The position numbers and the translations under genes were made by a program. A stretch of 64,000 nt of DNA from Chitinophagales bacterium (GTDB taxonomy: Bacteria; Bacteroidota; Bacteroidia; Chitinophagales; Chitinophagaceae): NCBI GenBank assembly GCA_015655125.1, contig JAATFP010000036.1, positions 1 to 64,000 on the forward strand, in the 5' to 3' direction. The notes beneath the pieces were generated by a model. It had not been told where the DNA came from. It worked only from the letters and a program-made list of their open reading frames with translations, and did no database searches. Below, piece after piece: positions 52,164-61,800 of this stretch (position 1 is the first letter of the stretch; each line of letters begins with the position of its first letter).

Positions 52164-53183
52164 TTATAAAGCATTTACGTCTTTTGGCAATAAGCCATAA
52201 TATTTCTTAAAGACCCTGGAAAAACTGTTGATCTTACTATATCCTAAAGTATAAGCGATCTCGGAAATAGATTTCTTTTTATCTGCAATCATTTCTTTTC
52301 CGATTGCGAGTTTTTTCTCCAGGTAATATTGATATATATTTTTCCCATACACTATTTTAAAATGCCGTTTCAATGTAACTGCACTAATGTTAAATTCCTT
52401 TGCTAAGGTATTCAGGTTCGGGAAAGGCTTATCAAAAAAGTAACTCAGCCGGCATTCAACTTTTTGCATTTCGGGATGATACAAAGTCTGGTTGGAACTG
52501 AGTTCTGACGATTTTCTGCTTACGATCTTGTCCAGGAAGTCATTTACCAGCAAAAGACTTTTCGTCTTGATATGGATCGGTGTAAGTTCTTCCTTGCTCA
52601 TTTCACAGGAAAGTTCCCGAACAATATGGTAATGTGCCGGTTCCATCAGCTCTGAAATAAAAGTGGGCTTATTCTTTTGTATCAACAATTTTACGATATC
52701 GTAAATCTTGTCGGATGCTACGGAAAAATTTTCGTGCAACCAGGAACTGGTGAAGATCATCCCTATCGCATCGTACCATTTATTTTGGGGGATAAATCCC
52801 CTCCTTTCGAAATCTGTAGAATACAAAACTGTTGAATTCTCGGTGGCATAGTTGTGGTCGTTTTCGTCGCAGTGATTTGTTTTCAAACGGAATATCAGCT
52901 TGAATATCTGCTCCTTTTTATTACCTGCTTCTCTTATCCATTTGAAATGCAGGTCATCCTTGAGCAGGATATGATAATACCCGATACCGAATCCTTCATC
53001 AATATAAAAACTTTTTATAAAACCATGGCCCATGTTTTCCGGAACAAGAATAGTATTGTTCTCTGAAGAGCTATGAAGATTTTTAGATACATCCTGCATG
53101 TAATTATACAGCGGATCGGCAGTATTAGTGCGTGAGTGTTTAGGAATCATAGGAGAAATCGAGGGTTGGGTTTTCGCAATCAT
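52164..53183 (-). CDS. AraC family transcriptional regulator
   Basis: 339 residues. The C-terminal 100 residues are an AraC/XylS DNA-binding domain with two helix-turn-helix units (LNTLAKEFNISAVTLKRHFK and KKKSISEIAYTLGYSKINSF, then FSRVFKKYYGLLPKD). The N-terminal 230 residues are a sensory domain with no family I can name; it is of the type seen in Bacteroidetes AraC proteins with a FKLIFRLKTN-like beta region. It is convergent with the small-protein genes and divergent from the FG-GAP gene, so it could control either. No autoregulatory site was identified. Confidence 0.88.
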   Translation of the reverse strand: MIAKTQPSISPMIPKHSRTNTADPLYNYMQDVSKNLHSSSENNTILVPENMGHGFIKSFYIDEGFGIGYYHILLKDDLHFKWIREAGNKKEQIFKLIFRLKTNHCDENDHNYATENSTVLYSTDFERRGFIPQNKWYDAIGMIFTSSWLHENFSVASDKIYDIVKLLIQKNKPTFISELMEPAHYHIVRELSCEMSKEELTPIHIKTKSLLLVNDFLDKIVSRKSSELSSNQTLYHPEMQKVECRLSYFFDKPFPNLNTLAKEFNISAVTLKRHFKIVYGKNIYQYYLEKKLAIGKEMIADKKKSISEIAYTLGYSKINSFSRVFKKYYGLLPKDVNAL

Positions 53184-53396
53184 ACGTGGTATTATAACGT
53201 AAAAGTGGATTAAATAATATCAAATATGAAATTTATTTTCAGATAAAGCACAACGTGTTAATAACCAGTTTGATCTTTTTGGGGATGACAATGATTTTTT
53301 TGGGGACCTCATCCGGTAGGCGATCATCGTAAGTTTGTGTAAGAGATCCAATAACAGTGAAAACCAGACATCTATTCACTAAACCTCGTGCACACT

Positions 53397-56300
53397 ATGA
53401 AAAAATTGCTACCTATCCTACAGGTATTATTTCTGATACCTGTACTTTCCGAAGCCCAGTCAACCCTTTCCCCAACAAACACAATTGCCGGATATTCACA
53501 AAAGAATGTTTTGCTTCGCACCCCGCCGGATAAGAATTGGGAAAATTCTGCACAACAATATCTTAGTCGAGCGGAATATTTTTTTAAAAATATCGATAGC
53601 AGGCAGTTTGTTGCCAACAGGAGGCAAAAAATCAGCTTTTCTGTGGAAGGAAACAAGATCAGCGCTACGCCGATCCTTTTTAACGAAAAAGATAAGTTCT
53701 GGAACTCGTCGCTCGAATTGCTTCGGATCGATAAAGGAACACAGGATGTGTTGCCTCTAACGCCCACTCTCACTGCATTTGAAGGAACGCTCAATTATCG
53801 TTATGATGGATTCAATATTGAATATATCAACGACGAATCCGGCCTTCGGCAAAATTTCATTGTAACGCAACAACCGGCCGGGCATGAAAAATTGCAGGTT
53901 CATTTAAGATCATCCGGCGACCTTGATGCGATGATAAAAGATCATTCTTCACTTGTGATGAATGATAAGAAATCGGGCAAAACGCTGTTAAGCTACGATG
54001 GCTTGAAAGTTTGGGATGCTAACAATAAAATACTTAATGCAAGCATGGAACTCTCGGGTGACGAACTTATTATAAAAGTTGATGACGAAAATGCGTCCTA
54101 TCCCGTTACCATCGATCCGCTTACGCATTCGCCTGAATGGGTTACTTCAGCTGATGGAATATTGCCCGGCTTGCTTACTGGTTTGCAATTGCAGGTAGAT
54201 GCTTTGTATGCGTATAGCATGGCTGGCGTGGGAGATGTGAACAATGATGGCTATGACGATGTTGCAATCGGCGCGCCTGGCGCGATCGATCTTATTGGTC
54301 CGTCAACAACAATTGCCGGTGCAGGTGCCGTGTTTTTATATTTTGGTTCTGCGAACGGATTGCCCGTTATTCCTTCGAGAACGTTAAGATCAACCACGCC
54401 GGTGTTGAATGCATTGTTTGGCTTTAGCGTTGCCGGTGGAAATGTGGTTGGCTCGGTTGCTGCCGGAAATATCAACAGCGATGTGGTGGTTGGCGCTCCC
54501 GGCGAGTCGTACGTAGCCACAGTTGGCGGCACAGTTACCACTGCATCTGTCACGGCCGGACGTGTGTATGTTTTCAACGGTGCGAATCTAACATCCGGAC
54601 CATCTGCACCCACCATTGCGCTGTATCTCAATGGTGCAGGTTTTTTTAATAATCTTCTCAACGTTAATGTAAATGCATTGTTTGGTTTTTCTGTTGCCAC
54701 AACAGGTGATATCAATGGCGATGGACTTTCTGAATTCATAGTGGGCGCACCAGGTTATCAGGGTGTAAATTTGCTGGATGCAAGATCGGGAGCTGCTTTT
54801 GTTTATTATTCGGGGACCCCGTTACCAACACCGGTAAAATTGAATCCACCAACATTGCTGAATCTTCCGGGTTTGACATTGCTCGGCGGATTGCTTTTTG
54901 GATATAGCGTGGATGGTGCCGGTGATTTCAGTGGCGATGGGCGACAGGATGTGATTGTAGGAGCCCCGGGCGGAATAAGCCTGGGGGTTGGAAGCTTGTT
55001 AAGTGGTCAGGCCTATATCTTCCAGGGAAATGCGGGCGGAACATTCAATACAACTTATTCCACGCAGTTGGTGGGTTCAGGGCCGTTGCTTGGTTCTGTG
55101 GCCAATCTTTTCGGTTTCAAAGTAAAAGGTGTTACCAATGCTGCGGGCATACGCAATGGGCGCGTGCTTGTTGGCGCACCTTCAGGAAGTGTGTTAAGTT
55201 CCCTCACAAACGGCCTGCGTTTGAAGACCGGGAATATTTATGTCTTCGGAAATAATTCCACTACACCTATCCAGAATTTTTCTTCACCGCGTGGCGCAAA
55301 TCTGCTTGCGCAATTATTGTCGCTTAATATCGATGTAAACGCACTTTTTGGTGGTTCTATGGATAATATGATGGATGCGAACTGTGATGGAATTTCAGAT
55401 ATCATCGTGGGGGAACCATTATCTACCGGCGTAGGTCTGATTGGCGTAAATGCCGTAGGCGGGGCCGCCTATGTGTTTACCGGCAACGCCGATGGATCCT
55501 ACAACACTACACCTTTCTGGATGCTTGAGAACAGTGTGTCGTTCAATGCTGGTATCAATGCGGGAAGTCTTCTTGGTTTCAGCGTTGCAGGTGGCGGGCA
55601 TACGAGTGGAAGATTGAAAGGGGTTCGCGCAATTGTAGGTGCGCCGGGCGGTGCACTCGATTTCAGTTCGGGCATTCTCGCGCTCGGAAACACTCTCGGC
55701 ACATTATTCAGTTTTGTTGCCGGGCAAAACGGATTAGGAAAAACATACGCTTTTCCTTTAGGCTGTGATGTGATCATCAAACCCGACATGAATGTTACCC
55801 AAATAAATGTATTGGTGCCGGGCAATGTACATACGAATGATGCGGTGCCCACAGGTACCACGTATGGAACTACGCCTGTACCCGATCCTGCGAATCCTGC
55901 CGGCGCAACAATTGTTATGAATGCAGACGGTACCTATACTTTCGTGGCCACTACTCCCGGAGTTTATAATTATAGTGTACCGGTATGCATACCAGCTGAA
56001 GCGTGTGTTAATTCAACGCTCACCATTACGGTATTGAGTACCAACGGTGCGTTAAATCCGCCGGTGGCAAATACTGACATTGCATCCACCACCGTCAATA
56101 CACCGGTTACTGTTAACTCACTGGCGAATGATGCCCCGGGAAATGTTGGCGGAAGTTTGTTCCCATCCAGCGTAACTGTGGTCTCAGCTCCTTCACATGG
56201 AACTGCTTCTGTAAACACGGTCACGGGCGAAATCACTTACACGCCGGCAACAGGTTATGTGGGCAATGATACGTTGCATTACAATGTTTGTGATAACTCG

Positions 56301-57107
56301 GTTCCGGCACCATTATGTGCAACGGCCATGCAGGTGTTCTATGTTGGCGGCACCGGTGCTGTAAATACAACCATGGCCGCAGATGATTTCGTACAAGTGG
56401 GAGTGGGGATAGTCGCTTCCGGAAACGTGTCTGTCAATGACACAGATCCTGAAGGGAACACGCAAACAGTTACCGCGCAAAATGTAACGGTTCCGGGAAA
56501 AGGAACATTGATCCTAAACGCCGATGGAAGCTATTCTTTCACGCCGGTGGCAGGATTTTCCGGCCCGATAGAATTTACTTATAACACTTGCGATAACGGA
56601 AGTCCTTCTGCATGCGCGGGTGCCACGCTGCATATTCTCGTTACGCAGATCGTACAGGCCGATCTTACACCAACGACAAGGCTTGCGAATGGAACCTTCC
56701 TTACTTCGGTTCCCACCACGCGTGATTTTGTGATCGAAGTAAATGAGATCACGGGAAATGCAGCCGATAATATTGGTGCGCCGATCCGGGTTCGGATAAC
56801 GAAATCAGACAACTTCAATTACACCTTCAATCCTACGGCCACCACAGCAAATGTTCCGGCATCTATCACAGTCGATAATTCCAGCTGGACGTTGATCAGC
56901 AATACCACAACGGCTATGATATTTGAGTTGAATTCATCATCAAATATTGCCGCGCTTGGTACGTCGAGAATATCCATCATCATGCAGGTATTGTCTGCGG
57001 CTTCGCCGGGAACAGAGAACCAGACGGTATCGATTGTCAACGGTTCCGGGCGTGAAGTGAATTTCAACAATAATTCCGTTGTAAGAATCCTTAATATCCT
57101 AAACTAG
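53397..57107 (+). CDS. Large FG-GAP repeat surface protein with cadherin-like/Ig modules
   Basis: 1236 residues from ATG 53397 (a GTG at 53388 is in frame but less likely). Signal peptide (LLPILQVLFLIPVLSEAQ), an N-terminal beta region (about 30-245), then about six integrin-like FG-GAP blades (calcium loops such as DVNNDGYDDVAIGAPG, DINGDGLSEFIVGAPG, DFSGDGRQDVIVGAPG, DANCDGISDIIVGEP), followed by two or three cadherin-like/Ig tandem modules (EITYTPATGYVGNDTLHYNV, SYSFTPVAGFSGPIEFTYN) and a further beta domain. No T9SS sorting domain was seen at the end; the protein in the next gene has one. It may be an adhesin or a complex with its neighbour. Confidence 0.85.
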   Translation: MKKLLPILQVLFLIPVLSEAQSTLSPTNTIAGYSQKNVLLRTPPDKNWENSAQQYLSRAEYFFKNIDSRQFVANRRQKISFSVEGNKISATPILFNEKDKFWNSSLELLRIDKGTQDVLPLTPTLTAFEGTLNYRYDGFNIEYINDESGLRQNFIVTQQPAGHEKLQVHLRSSGDLDAMIKDHSSLVMNDKKSGKTLLSYDGLKVWDANNKILNASMELSGDELIIKVDDENASYPVTIDPLTHSPEWVTSADGILPGLLTGLQLQVDALYAYSMAGVGDVNNDGYDDVAIGAPGAIDLIGPSTTIAGAGAVFLYFGSANGLPVIPSRTLRSTTPVLNALFGFSVAGGNVVGSVAAGNINSDVVVGAPGESYVATVGGTVTTASVTAGRVYVFNGANLTSGPSAPTIALYLNGAGFFNNLLNVNVNALFGFSVATTGDINGDGLSEFIVGAPGYQGVNLLDARSGAAFVYYSGTPLPTPVKLNPPTLLNLPGLTLLGGLLFGYSVDGAGDFSGDGRQDVIVGAPGGISLGVGSLLSGQAYIFQGNAGGTFNTTYSTQLVGSGPLLGSVANLFGFKVKGVTNAAGIRNGRVLVGAPSGSVLSSLTNGLRLKTGNIYVFGNNSTTPIQNFSSPRGANLLAQLLSLNIDVNALFGGSMDNMMDANCDGISDIIVGEPLSTGVGLIGVNAVGGAAYVFTGNADGSYNTTPFWMLENSVSFNAGINAGSLLGFSVAGGGHTSGRLKGVRAIVGAPGGALDFSSGILALGNTLGTLFSFVAGQNGLGKTYAFPLGCDVIIKPDMNVTQINVLVPGNVHTNDAVPTGTTYGTTPVPDPANPAGATIVMNADGTYTFVATTPGVYNYSVPVCIPAEACVNSTLTITVLSTNGALNPPVANTDIASTTVNTPVTVNSLANDAPGNVGGSLFPSSVTVVSAPSHGTASVNTVTGEITYTPATGYVGNDTLHYNVCDNSVPAPLCATAMQVFYVGGTGAVNTTMAADDFVQVGVGIVASGNVSVNDTDPEGNTQTVTAQNVTVPGKGTLILNADGSYSFTPVAGFSGPIEFTYNTCDNGSPSACAGATLHILVTQIVQADLTPTTRLANGTFLTSVPTTRDFVIEVNEITGNAADNIGAPIRVRITKSDNFNYTFNPTATTANVPASITVDNSSWTLISNTTTAMIFELNSSSNIAALGTSRISIIMQVLSAASPGTENQTVSIVNGSGREVNFNNNSVVRILNILN

Positions 57108-57131
57108 TACACACACACTAAAACCATAATT

Positions 57132-58205
57132 ATGAAAACACTTTTAACAACACACATCCGCCTGTTATTGGCAGCGCTGATGATCTTTTGCACGCAATAT
57201 AGTTTATCGGCACAAATACCACCCAATGCTGTGAATGCGGACCCGTCGGCAAAGGCGATCTCTCAGGTTCCGCTGGGCGCAAATATTAATTCAACAGCCG
57301 TTATCCGTTTTCGTTTTACCAATGAAGCAACATCATCCAATCAAACCGGCCAGATACCACCGAATAGCGTACGGCTCACCATTTCTTTTCCAACTGCCTT
57401 CGCATATACTTCGGTAAATTCTATTCCGAAGTTTGTTGTGGAAGATTTTGAAACCGGTCCGGCAGGTACCGTTCACCTGGTAAATAACGCTATGATAGAT
57501 GAAGCTGAAGTAGTGGATCTTCAATTAAATGTTCACGGGCTTGTAATCAACAGCTCCGGTACTGTCACTTTCAATGCAGACCGAATTACGCCGGTGACTG
57601 TTGCCAATACGCAAACGGGCAATGACAATGCTTCTGCCTCTTTTTTAGTAACAGGTACTTTGCCGGTAACGCTGGAAAGTTTTACCGCAGAAAATCAGCA
57701 GTGCAATGCAAAGATCAATTGGTCCACCAGTGCAGAAATTGCCATTGATCATTATGATGTTGAAATGAGCAACGATGGCGGCAACCGTTTTGCCCGGATC
57801 GGCACAGTAAATTCAATTGTGAGTGGAGAAACAACCGGCGGCCGTTCAAATTATACTTTCAATTATACGATGCAGAACAATAACCCGTATTTGTTTCGTC
57901 TGAAAATATATGGTAAAAATGGTACGGTAACGTATAGCTATATTGCGCGGATCAATGCTGGTTGCGGCCCCGCAAAAGATATGATCCTGCTTTATCCTTC
58001 ACCAACCCGTACAAATTTTACATTGAACGTTAACGACAAATCGCTGCTAAATACCACAGCAACGATATTTGATGTAAACGGAAAAAGGATCAACACATTC
58101 ATCATCACCGCAAACACGGTGAATGTAAATGTAGGTACATTATCATCGGGTGTTTATTTTGTAAAGATGAGCAATGGCTCCAACGTAAAATTTGTAAAAG
58201 AGTAA
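57132..58205 (+). CDS. T9SS type A sorted protein, partner of the FG-GAP protein
   Basis: 357 residues: signal peptide (LLLAALMIFCTQYSLSAQ), an Ig-like domain (about 25-180), a fibronectin-like region with PVTLESFTAENQQCNAKINW and EIAIDHYDVEMSNDGG, and a type A sorting domain (LLYPSPTRTNFTLNV, IFDVNGKRINTF, LSSGVYFVKMSNGSNVKFVKE). The motif LESFTAENQ before the CTD is common in Bacteroidetes T9SS cargo. It starts 24 bp after the FG-GAP stop, so the two are in one operon and probably act together at the surface. Confidence 0.88.
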   Translation: MKTLLTTHIRLLLAALMIFCTQYSLSAQIPPNAVNADPSAKAISQVPLGANINSTAVIRFRFTNEATSSNQTGQIPPNSVRLTISFPTAFAYTSVNSIPKFVVEDFETGPAGTVHLVNNAMIDEAEVVDLQLNVHGLVINSSGTVTFNADRITPVTVANTQTGNDNASASFLVTGTLPVTLESFTAENQQCNAKINWSTSAEIAIDHYDVEMSNDGGNRFARIGTVNSIVSGETTGGRSNYTFNYTMQNNNPYLFRLKIYGKNGTVTYSYIARINAGCGPAKDMILLYPSPTRTNFTLNVNDKSLLNTTATIFDVNGKRINTFIITANTVNVNVGTLSSGVYFVKMSNGSNVKFVKE

Positions 58206-58270
58206 ATCTGTCAGATAATTTCTTATGAAAAATCCCTGTTGAGTCAAAAAGTGGAGTTCCTTCAACATAG

Positions 58271-58292
58271 GCCGGGGTTGAAAAATTCCGGC
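58271..58292 (+). terminator. Terminator after the FG-GAP/T9SS operon
   Basis: GCCGGGG / TTCCGGC stem (two G-T pairs) followed by TTATTTTTC. Confidence 0.6.
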
Positions 58293-58383
58293 TTATTTTT
58301 CGTAGTCATGGTTGCAGAAATTATGGTGCGTTAATTGTTTTATTATTTTCCGAAACAATTTTCATCATAATAATTGAAAGTGT

Positions 58384-58551
58384 ATGACAAACAGGAAAAT
58401 TATCATTATAGCGTCCGGGCTTGCAGCTGCAATAGCAGCCTGGATAGTAGCCGGAAGAAAAAAGGCGCAAACGGCAAAAGCAGCGCACAGACATTTCAGG
58501 AAGAGCAGGCATCTTACACCTGTATTTGCCCACATAAAGAAGCATTCATAA
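58384..58551 (+). CDS. 55-residue basic membrane peptide, unknown function
   Basis: An ATG at 58384 opens 55 codons to TAA 58549-58551. It starts MTNRKIIIIASGLAAAIAAW, a single membrane helix (about residues 6-23), followed by a very basic tail with GRKKAQTAKAAHRHFRKSRH and IKKHS. This hydrophobic-then-basic plan and the hairpin right after it suggest a real gene of the small-inner-membrane-protein type. It is in a gap of about 600 bp between two larger genes and has no recognised homologue. Other frames in the gap are longer but show no such plan. Confidence 0.5.
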   Translation: MTNRKIIIIASGLAAAIAAWIVAGRKKAQTAKAAHRHFRKSRHLTPVFAHIKKHS

Positions 58552-58568
58552 TTCCAGTGTGTACTTAA

Positions 58569-58612
58569 ACTAAAACGCACTTTCAAATTTTTTGAAGGTG
58601 CTTTTAGTTTAT
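58569..58612 (+). terminator. Hairpin after the 55-residue gene
   Basis: ACTAAAACGCACTTTCAAA and TTTGAAGGTGCTTTTAGT pair with one bulge and one mismatch, ending in TTTATC. Confidence 0.6.
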
Positions 58613-58831
58613 CATCGATTGTCAATATCGCCCAGGTTACAGGAGCCAGCTTTAGGGTAAATTTGCGGGCCTTTTTATAAAAGCCATGTACCTGGAAACC
58701 TGATCTGCCGACTTAAACCTTTAACTGACAATCAATTTAATCAATACATAACATCAGCAGCCGTACCCACACCGTATTTTTGTTTTTTTTGTTGGATATT
58801 CGCCGTTCCATTACCAACCAACCAGCCGTTT

Positions 58832-61800
58832 ATGAAAAGGGTTTTACTTTTTTTGATGCTCGCCGTGTCCTTTATTTCGCTGAATGCACAAACGTTCACT
58901 GCGAATTTCACCGGAACTGCGGCGTCTGTTCCGCAAACTGCGGCAAGTTTCAAATGTTTTCCGGTTACCGTTGCCGGCGTAGGAAATATCAATTCCACCA
59001 CGAACGGTCTTGCCCAGGTTTGTATCAACATTACCCACCCAAACGACGACGAACTTGAAATAAATCTTACTGCTCCCGACGGCACCATTGTGCCGTTATC
59101 TGTCCAGAACGGCGGCTCAGGAAATAATTATACCGGAACTTGTTTTACCGCCGCAGCAACAGTTTCGATCAAAGCAGGAACAGCACCCTTTAATGGTATG
59201 TTTTTACCTGAGGGTCATCTTGGCGCAGTGAACAACGGCCAGAATGCAAATGGCGTATGGAACATCTGTGTACAGGATAGAAGAAACGGGGCCAACGTGG
59301 GGGCCCTGACAAGTTTCAGCCTTACTTTCAGCAATGCGCCCGCACCCGCCCCGCCCGCGCTTCCGGCTTGTTCTACCACTTTACCTGCAACATCTACCTG
59401 CGCGAATGCCACATCCGTTTGTAATTTCAGCGGGCTGTGTGGTACAACCAATGGTAATACGGTGCAGGATTGGACCGGTTCCGGACTGGACGGTTGTTTT
59501 GGCATTGAGAACAATTCATTTATAAAATTTGTCGCTTCGGCTGCGAGCGCGTCATTCTCGGTATGGGTGCCAACACGTAGTTCCGGAGGTGCATATTTTA
59601 ACGGTGGTATTCAAATGCTGTTTTTTAGCGGAACCTGCGGTTCGGGCGCCGTCACGCCGCACGGTTGCTACCCGCATATTTATCCCTACAACGCGGGGCA
59701 ACCCATTATTTCTGTGGTAACAGCCACTGATCTTACACCGGGAAATACTTATTACCTGATGATCGATGGATTCAATGGCGACCATTGTACATTTACGATT
59801 GAGGCAATTTCCGGCGTGAATATTTTGACCATTACGCCACCGGCACCTTCTGTTTGTGCAGGTAGTAGCATAAATCTTACGGCTTCCGGCGGAACCACCT
59901 ATTCATGGGCGCCGGCAGCTACCTTAAGTTCACCAACTGGTGCCACCGTAACAGCGTCGCCAACAGCAACAACAACCTACACAGTTACGAGTACGCCAAA
60001 CGGCAGCTGCCCGATCACTGAAAATGTAACGGTAACAGTGGCACCACCACCAACGATCACCTCGCAGCCTTCTGCGGTTGTACAAAATGTTTGCATAGGC
60101 AATGCGTCGGTAGCACTTGTCGTTGCCGCTACCGCAGGCAGCGGTACGATCACCGGATACCAATGGTACAGCAATACGACGGCTTCTGCCACCGGTGGTA
60201 CATTGATTGCCGGAGCTACATCGGCCACTTTTACCCCGCCAACAGGGACGGTGGGAACGTTGTATTATTATTGCGTCGTTACCAATTCAAATACCTGCTC
60301 TACGGCAAGTAATATTTCCGGGGCCATAGCTGTTTCTGCAGCATTGGCCGCACCGGTCGGTTCGGTAACTCAGCAACCGACATGTATTTCTCCCAACGGA
60401 ACAATCACAATCACGGCGCCCCTGGGCGCGAATTATCAATATAGCATCGGCGGGGCCTATCAAGCCAGTCCCGTATTCACAGGGCTGGCGCCGAATAGTT
60501 ACAATGTTACAGTTAAAGACATCGTACCCGGTTGTATTTCTCCTGCTCTTGTACTTGTTGTTGACCCTGTTGCCGGCGCACCTGCAACGCCAACAGCAAC
60601 GGTAACGCAACAACCGACCTGCTCTGTTCCAACCGGTACGATCACTATTACGGCACCTACCGGTGCAAATCTTCAATACAGTATTGGCGGAACATATCAA
60701 ACCGGCGGAACCTTCACCGGACTTGCGCCTAATACTTATAGCGTAACTGTAAAAGATATCATTACGGGCTGCATATCTTCCCCGGTAACACTCGTGGTAA
60801 ATGTTGTACCTGCTCCGCCTGCAGTACCAACTGCAACTGCAACACAGCAACCAACCTGCGCTTCGCCAACGGGAACGATTACCATTACTGCGCCTACAGG
60901 TGCAAACCTTCAGTATAGCATCGGCGGAACTTACCAGGTTAGTCCGGTTTTCACCGCACTCGCGCCGAACACCTATAATGTAACCGTAAAAGATATTGTT
61001 ACCGGGTGTATATCTTCGGCATTGCCATTAACGATAAACGCTGTGCCTGCACCACCTGCAACGCCAACTGCAACTGTTACACAACAACCAACTTGTGCAA
61101 CACCTTCGGGAACTATCACGATTACTGCACCCGCAGGCGCAAGCTACCAATACAGCATCGGCGGACCTTACCAGCCCGGCGGGATTTTTACGGGGCTTCT
61201 TCCAAATACCTATAATGTAACCGTAAAAGATATTTTAACCGGCTGCATTTCTTCGTCATTAGTGTTGATTGTAAATGCAATACCTGCATTGCCGGCTGCG
61301 CCAGCGGCCACCGTTACGCAACAGCCGACTTGCATAGTTACAACCGGAACGATCACCATTACGTCTCCAACAGGCGCCAACTATCAATATAGTATTGGCG
61401 GCACCTACCAGGCAAGTGGGGTTTTTACCGGCCTTGTGCCGAACGTTTATAACGTAACCGTAAAAGATATAGTGACCGGTTGTATTTCATTGCCGCTGCA
61501 ACTAACGGTGAATGCGGTTCCCGCCGCTCCCGTTGGGCCCACTGCAACGGTAACTCAACAACCAGGTTGTTTGTTACCTACGGGAACAATTACTGTTACT
61601 GCGCCAATTGGAGCCAACTATCAATATAGTACCGGCGGCGCTTATCAGCCAGGAACGGTTTTCAATGGACTAACTCCCAATACTTATAGTGTAACTGTAA
61701 AAGATATCATAACCGGGTGTATATCTTCGCCTTTATCATTAGCCGTAAACCCTGTTCCTGCACCCCCGGCAATAGCCACTGCAACAGTAACACAACAGCC

